The position numbers and the translations under genes are program-made. This document shows, in pieces, positions 59,744 through 64,000 of a stretch of 64,000 nt of DNA. Position 1 is the first letter of the stretch. Each line of letters begins with the position of its first letter. Source of the DNA: Arthrobacter sp. efr-133-R2A-120 (GTDB taxonomy: Bacteria; Actinomycetota; Actinomycetes; Actinomycetales; Micrococcaceae); assembly GCF_030209835.1 (NCBI RefSeq), contig NZ_JARVRF010000032.1:1-64000 (forward strand), read 5' to 3'. The notes beneath the pieces are model-generated. The model worked only from the letters and a program-made list of their open reading frames with translations, was not told the DNA's origin and made no database searches.

Positions 59744-62086
59744 GTGAACGCAACTGAATCGATGATCTCCCTTCTGGGCACGAGCCCGGACCCGGAGCAG
59801 TTGCGACATGTCCGCACTATTCCGGCGCGGGAGGCTGTCCATGAGGCATGGCCGGGCTGGGCCCATCCCGATGTGGTTGCCGCATACGGATCCTTGGGCA
59901 TCCACGAACCGTACCGGCACCAGATCGAAGCAGCCGAGCTCGCCCATTCGGGCCAAAACGTCGTCATTGCCACGGGGACCGCCTCCGGCAAGTCGCTTGC
60001 CTATCAGCTGCCTGCCCTCGACGCGATCCACCGTTCCGAGTTGCGTGCGCTGTCCGAGCCGGGCAAGATCCACGACGACGGTGCTGTCACCCTGTACCTC
60101 TCCCCCACCAAAGCGCTTGCAGCCGATCAGTTGGCAGCGATCCGCGCGCTCAAGCTCCCTACGGTCCGGGCGGAAACGTACGACGGCGATACCGAGCAGT
60201 CCCAGCGCCGCTGGATCCGCGATCATGCCAATTTCATCCTCGCCAACCCCGACATGCTGCATTTCGGGATCCTGCCCAACCACACGTGGTGGGCCCGTTT
60301 CTTCCGTAGGTTGCGGTACGTCATCGTGGACGAGGCCCACAGCTACCGGGGAGTATTCGGGTCGCACGTCGCCAACCTCATGCGGAGGCTCCGGCGAATC
60401 TGTGCCTACTACGGTGCCGGCACCTCCTTTCCTGAGCCGGTGTTCATTGCGGCGTCGGCGACGGCCTCGGACCCTGGCACGTCCTTTGCCCGGCTCATCG
60501 GCACTCCCGTCCGCGAAGTTTCCGAGGACTGTTCTCCGCATGGCTCCACCACGGTGGCATTTTGGGAACCAGCCCTGACCGAGCTGAAGGGCGAAAACGG
60601 GGCAAAATCCCGGAGGACCGCCGTCGCCGAGACCGCGGACTTGCTGGCCAATCTGGTGTCCTCCCGTGTGCGGACCATCGCCTTCATCAAATCCAGGCGC
60701 GGCGCAGAAACAATTTCGTCTATCACCAAGCGCCTCCTCGATGAGGTGGACCCTAGCCTGCCCCAGCGGGTTGCCGCGTACCGCTCCGGGTATCTCCCCG
60801 AAGAGAGACGGGCCTTGGAAAAGGCTTTGCGTTCGGGCGAGCTGCTTGGAGTCTCCAGCACGTCCGCATTGGAATTGGGCATCGACATTTCCGGGCTTGA
60901 CGCGGTTCTGGTGGCCGGCTGGCCAGGGACGAGGGCGTCCCTGTTCCAACAGATCGGACGGGCAGGGCGCGCGGGCCAAAACGCCATTGCAGCATTCGTG
61001 GCCAGCGACGACCCCTTGGACACGTACCTGGTCAACCATCCGGAGGCGATCTTTGATGTGTCAGTCGAGGCCACCGTCTTCGATCCCGGAAACCCCTACG
61101 TGCTCGGCCCCCATCTGTGCGCGGCCGCGGCCGAGCTCCCGATCGGTGTGGCCGAACTTGACCTGTTCGGGCCAACGTCCGAATCCCTGCTGAATCAGCT
61201 GGTGGAACAGGGGTACCTGAGGAAACGGCCTGCGGGCTGGTTCTGGACCCATCCCGAGAGCGCCGCTGCCATGGTGAACCTCCGCGCGGATGGCGGCGGC
61301 CCCGTGAGCATCGTGGACTCCGAGACCGGCTCCCTCTTGGGCACCATGGACTCGCCACAGACGCACTACCAGGCGCATACGGGTGCAATCTATGTCCACC
61401 AAGGCGACAGCTACCTGGTCGAGGAGCTGAACGAAGAGGACCATTGCGTGGTGGTTCGTCGAACCAACCCGGACTACTACACGACTGCACGTGACGTGAC
61501 GCAGATCGAGGTCCTGCAGACTCTCCGCAGCGTGGAATGGGGGGATGTCGCGGTCCACTTCGGCGAAGTGAAGGTAACAACGCAGGTGGTTTCCTTCCAA
61601 CGTAAGGCATTGATTTCCAATGAGGTTTTGGGGGAAGAACCGCTGGAACTCGGAGCCAGGGATCTCTTCACCAAGGCGGTATGGTTTGTGGTTCACAACC
61701 GTTCACTGACCGGCGCGGGCCTTGTCGAGGCCCAGTTCCCTGGTGCGCTTCACGCCGCGGAACACGCCGCCATCGGACTTCTCCCGCTGGTCGCTTCAAG
61801 TGACCGTTGGGATATCGGTGGAGTCTCAACAGCGCTCCACGCGGACACCGGAGTTCCCACGATCTTTGTTTACGACGGCCATCCAGGCGGCGCCGGATTT
61901 GCCGAGCGTGGCTTCGAGAAAGCCAAAGTGTGGTTGACCGCCACAAGGGACGCCATCGAAGCATGCGAGTGTGACACCGGCTGCCCTTCCTGTGTCCAAT
62001 CCCCCAAATGTGGCAACAAGAACAACCCGCTGGACAAGGACGCCGCGGTCACGCTGATCGACGTGCTCCTGCGTGACGCGACCTAG
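59744..62086 (+). CDS. DEAD/DEAH box helicase with DUF1998-like C-terminus (MrfA family)
   Basis: The 780-residue superfamily 2 helicase has motif I 'VIATGTASGKSLAYQLPALD', the DEAH box in 'IVDEAHSYRGVFGSHV', motif III 'AASATASDP', and motif VI 'QQIGRAGRAGQ'. The C-terminal domain ends in a four-Cys metal site, 'ACECDTGCPSCVQSPKCGN', typical of MrfA/YprA helicases. In Bacillus these repair mitomycin-type damage with a partner nuclease. No MrfB-like gene is seen here. GTG 59744 is the start. It precedes the Tad locus, an order I recall from mycobacteria (Rv3649 region). Confidence 0.92.
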   Translation: MNATESMISLLGTSPDPEQLRHVRTIPAREAVHEAWPGWAHPDVVAAYGSLGIHEPYRHQIEAAELAHSGQNVVIATGTASGKSLAYQLPALDAIHRSELRALSEPGKIHDDGAVTLYLSPTKALAADQLAAIRALKLPTVRAETYDGDTEQSQRRWIRDHANFILANPDMLHFGILPNHTWWARFFRRLRYVIVDEAHSYRGVFGSHVANLMRRLRRICAYYGAGTSFPEPVFIAASATASDPGTSFARLIGTPVREVSEDCSPHGSTTVAFWEPALTELKGENGAKSRRTAVAETADLLANLVSSRVRTIAFIKSRRGAETISSITKRLLDEVDPSLPQRVAAYRSGYLPEERRALEKALRSGELLGVSSTSALELGIDISGLDAVLVAGWPGTRASLFQQIGRAGRAGQNAIAAFVASDDPLDTYLVNHPEAIFDVSVEATVFDPGNPYVLGPHLCAAAAELPIGVAELDLFGPTSESLLNQLVEQGYLRKRPAGWFWTHPESAAAMVNLRADGGGPVSIVDSETGSLLGTMDSPQTHYQAHTGAIYVHQGDSYLVEELNEEDHCVVVRRTNPDYYTTARDVTQIEVLQTLRSVEWGDVAVHFGEVKVTTQVVSFQRKALISNEVLGEEPLELGARDLFTKAVWFVVHNRSLTGAGLVEAQFPGALHAAEHAAIGLLPLVASSDRWDIGGVSTALHADTGVPTIFVYDGHPGGAGFAERGFEKAKVWLTATRDAIEACECDTGCPSCVQSPKCGNKNNPLDKDAAVTLIDVLLRDAT

Positions 62087-62094
62087 GCACACGT

Positions 62095-62472
62095 CTAGGG
62101 CGGCGGCCCGGCCCGGGAGCGGCCGGTCGCGGTCCCGAAGACTGCGGCGCGGTCCAGCTCAGTGCGGATCTCCACGATCCCGTCTCCGCCCACTGTGCAC
62201 GCCGACAGCGAAGCTCCGTGCCGTGCCGCAGTTTCGCTGGCGACCACGCAAGGGTCTCCCGCTGTCAGGCCACGGGCCGCGTCGGCTCCTGCGAGCGCAG
62301 CGAGATCGGCGGCAGACGCTGCGCGGTGGGCCATCGCCATGGCCTGGGAAAGGGTCAACCACGCCGCTAAGCAGATCATGACGACAAGGCCCAGGGCAAC
62401 AGCCAGGACGGTTCCCGAGCCGTGTTCCAGAACGCGACCGCAATCGCCGGCGCGGGCGCTACCAGCCCTCAC
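62095..62472 (-). CDS. Rv3654c/TadE-G-like secreted pilus-locus protein
   Basis: The 125-residue protein has an N-terminal prepilin-like helix, 'SGTVLAVALGLVVMICLAAW', followed by 'HRAASAADLAALAGADAARG', the sequence typical of TadG-like and Rv3654c proteins. The rest is a small extracellular domain with two Cys. It overlaps the TadE-like gene by 4 bp (ATGA) as last gene of the pilus operon. Function in Flp pilus assembly or surface display is inferred. Confidence 0.85.
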   Translation of the reverse strand: MRAGSARAGDCGRVLEHGSGTVLAVALGLVVMICLAAWLTLSQAMAMAHRAASAADLAALAGADAARGLTAGDPCVVASETAARHGASLSACTVGGDGIVEIRTELDRAAVFGTATGRSRAGPPP

Positions 62473-63116
62473 GCCGCGACCTCTTCCACAGAAGCGTGGA
62501 GCCCTGTCACCGGCACAGCGCCCTTGAAGTCAACAACGCCGTCTCGGTCCGCAAGCAGTGGCACTGTGGCCGATGACGACTGCGGAGCCTCTCCCCTTGC
62601 TGATGCCGTCGCCGAAAGCCTCCACGGGATGAGGGAACCCAACGGACCGACGACCCTGTCGGAGACCGTGACGTTGATCCATTCGCCGTCTTCCGCAACG
62701 ACAGTCGAGGCGGCATCGCCTGCCAGCATCCGAACGATTCCGTTCACGGTTGCGTGGCTATCTCCGCGAGCTAAGGCCCTGGCTCCCGCTCTAGCCGCTT
62801 CTTCCAAGCGCAACTGCGTAAGTCCCGCGGCCGATCCTGCCAAGAGCAAGGCCAAAAGAAGCAGAACAGAGGGTAGTGCCACGGCGAATTCCGCAGTGAC
62901 GGCACCGTATTCGCTCTCAGGAAAGACCCCTCGCCGGCGGTCCCTCCGCGGACCGTGAAGCTTCTCCGCAGGAGGAGGCCGTCTGATCGAAGGAGGCCAC
63001 TGCCGCGCAGTTCTGAAGGGCCCGGCGAGTCTGGGGCGCCTGGCGAGCCCCGATGCCGATGCCCGCGGCCGCATCGAACTCCCGGCGCAATGCTTTGAAA
63101 CCCGCAGCGGTGTCAT
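62469..63116 (-). CDS. TadE-like pilus pseudopilin
   Basis: The C-terminal ~145 residues are a TadE protein: the processing site and helix 'YGAVTAEFAVALPSVLLLLALLL', then 'RLEEAARAGARALARGD', and an extracellular beta domain. The first 65 residues of the 215-residue reading are Arg/Pro-rich and may not all be translated. ATG 63116 is favoured because it overlaps the DUF4244 stop (ATGA). ATG 63074 is an alternative. It is in the middle of the pilus operon. Confidence 0.82.
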   Translation of the reverse strand: MTPLRVSKHCAGSSMRPRASASGLARRPRLAGPFRTARQWPPSIRRPPPAEKLHGPRRDRRRGVFPESEYGAVTAEFAVALPSVLLLLALLLAGSAAGLTQLRLEEAARAGARALARGDSHATVNGIVRMLAGDAASTVVAEDGEWINVTVSDRVVGPLGSLIPWRLSATASARGEAPQSSSATVPLLADRDGVVDFKGAVPVTGLHASVEEVAA

Positions 63117-63484
63117 GGCAGGGAGAGCGCGCTGCGAATGAGGTTGAGGAGGAAGCCCCGTACTTCCTCGCTGCGAAGGATGACCACCAAGAGTCCCGCG
63201 AAGCCCACTGCGGCAAGCGTGGCGATGGCATACTCTGCCGTTGCCATACCGAGCTCGGACCCCATGAGCCGCATCTTCGACCGTCTCGGAGCGGCCGAAT
63301 CGTCGCTGGGCCGCGCGCGGCCTGTCTCGGCGTGGGAATGCAAGTGGGTTGGTAGCCGAACGGGCCTGATTCCCTGCGAGCCCGGGAACAGTTCGAGGAC
63401 TTCGGCCACGGGCCGAGGAGGGGCAGCGAGGGCCAGGGCCAGGGCGGTCCGGGGGGCCTGTGCGGTATCGACGGTTGCGTTCAT
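63113..63484 (-). CDS. DUF4244 family Flp-type pilin
   Basis: The 123-residue protein ends in the DUF4244/Flp core: 'GMATAEYAIATLAAVGFAGL' (prepilin site before Met-Ala-Thr-Ala-Glu) and then 'LVVILRSEEVRGFLLNLIRS'. The N-terminal ~70 residues are an unusually long, Arg/Pro-rich leader. ATG 63484 has GGAAC nearby. It is the probable major pilin of the Tad system, first of the three small genes. Confidence 0.85.
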   Translation of the reverse strand: MNATVDTAQAPRTALALALAAPPRPVAEVLELFPGSQGIRPVRLPTHLHSHAETGRARPSDDSAAPRRSKMRLMGSELGMATAEYAIATLAAVGFAGLLVVILRSEEVRGFLLNLIRSALSLP

Positions 63485-63686
63485 TTCAGTTCCTTTCTGC
63501 GGGGCCGGCTTGGCTGCCGGCTGTACCTAGACTCTTCCGTTGGCATTTGGGCTTCGAAAGGCCCCAAGTCTCCTAAGTGGAAAACTCCCTTCCGAACGTT
63601 CCTGTGGAGGGAAACTGTCTTGTGTGGAGGCAAACTCAAGCGCCGACCCGGGCGGGGATCACAGCTATCCACGGCGGGGCTCCCGG

Positions 63687-64000
63687 CTATCCCCCGGACG
63701 GAAGCATTGCCAACAGCACCGGGACCACACCAAGACAGATGAAGGCAGGCAAAGAACACAGACCCAGTGGAATCACGAGTTTCACTCCGAGCGCGGCAGC
63801 GCGCTTTTCCGCCATCCTGAACTGTTCACGCCGCAGCCGTGCTGCCTGGGCATAAAGGATTGCCGATGATGGCGCGCCGGTCAGGGCAGCGAAGGCGAGC
63901 GCGTCCTTGAGCCTGCGCGCTTCAGCGCACTGTTGGCCCGAACTCCGCCACGCCGTCTCCCAGTCCGTTCCGATGTCGAGGGCTGCAACCACCGTCCTCA
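63687..64000 (-). CDS. TadC-like type II secretion F family protein (C-terminal part)
   Basis: Only the C-terminal ~104 residues are in the window; the frame is open to the right edge. It has the T2SSF pattern 'VAALDIGTDWETAWRSSGQQ', 'ARRLKDALAFAALTGAPSSAILYAQAARLRREQFRMAEKRAAALGVK', and a final membrane helix, 'LVIPLGLCSLPAFICLGVVPVLL'. This is the membrane platform of a Tad/Flp pilus. The preceding genes, such as tadA and tadB, should lie further right. Confidence 0.85.
   Translation of the reverse strand, partial: RTVVAALDIGTDWETAWRSSGQQCAEARRLKDALAFAALTGAPSSAILYAQAARLRREQFRMAEKRAAALGVKLVIPLGLCSLPAFICLGVVPVLLAMLPSGG

Overview
The window reads as a chromosome segment of a high-GC Gram-positive bacterium, most likely an Arthrobacter/Pseudarthrobacter-type member of the Micrococcales. 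Reasons: strong GC bias at third codon positions, frequent GTG starts, a 32-residue bS22 ribosomal protein gene next to an excisionase-type HTH gene, Rex, a Ccs-type cytochrome c operon, menaquinone genes, a Tad-like pilus locus and an actinobacterial topA with a lysine-rich tail. The genus is an inference from protein character; no search was run. No rRNA, tRNA, insertion sequence or CRISPR array was recognised.

Layout. 1-4.4 kb: VOC and GYD proteins, paaZ under a TetR-type palindrome, and a tyrosine phosphatase. 4.4-10.9 kb: a carbohydrate uptake and catabolism operon (LacI repressor, binding protein, two permeases, ThuA, Gfo/Idh dehydrogenase) with matching LacI operators before the repressor and before the binding-protein gene. 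10.9-14.5 kb: SGNH hydrolase, acetyltransferase, a small membrane protein/XRE regulator pair behind a leaderless promoter, and a PD-(D/E)XK protein between two palindromic repeats. 14.5-17.5 kb: beta-oxidation genes (3-hydroxyacyl-CoA dehydrogenase, enoyl-CoA hydratase, thiolase) behind a second copy of the paaZ-type operator, so the two loci probably form one phenylacetate regulon. 17.5-22.6 kb: pentapeptide, SRPBCC, dienelactone hydrolase, amino acid permease, CPBP protease and VOC genes. 22.6-25.7 kb: menB, menE, menA. 26.8-31.7 kb: a translationally coupled cytochrome c maturation operon. 31.9-34.2 kb: YceI and two Pro/Gln-rich membrane proteins.

34.3-51.4 kb carries a backbone I remember as neighbouring genes in mycobacteria (rex, glutaredoxin, HAD-IB phosphatase, bS22, HTH, proC, TIM-barrel protein, Ppx/GppA). 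It is interrupted by a metabolic block: DAHP synthase with an aromatic leader peptide, a LacI regulator, a FadR regulator with lldD, gdhA, an ArsR regulator, acuC and a KtrAB potassium system. 51.5-64 kb: topA, an ArsR-like regulator, a methyltransferase, two related lipoproteins, trhO, an acetyltransferase, an MrfA-like helicase and the start of a Tad/Flp-type pilus locus that runs off the window.

The least ordinary content lies between the genes. One repeat family has a GTGAGCGAG core with a 32-bp period at five loci. Another is a palindromic family whose stems differ between copies yet stay paired. Other points are an apparent transcription attenuator with a leaderless leader peptide before DAHP synthase, and a leaderless promoter overlapped by a 26-bp palindrome.
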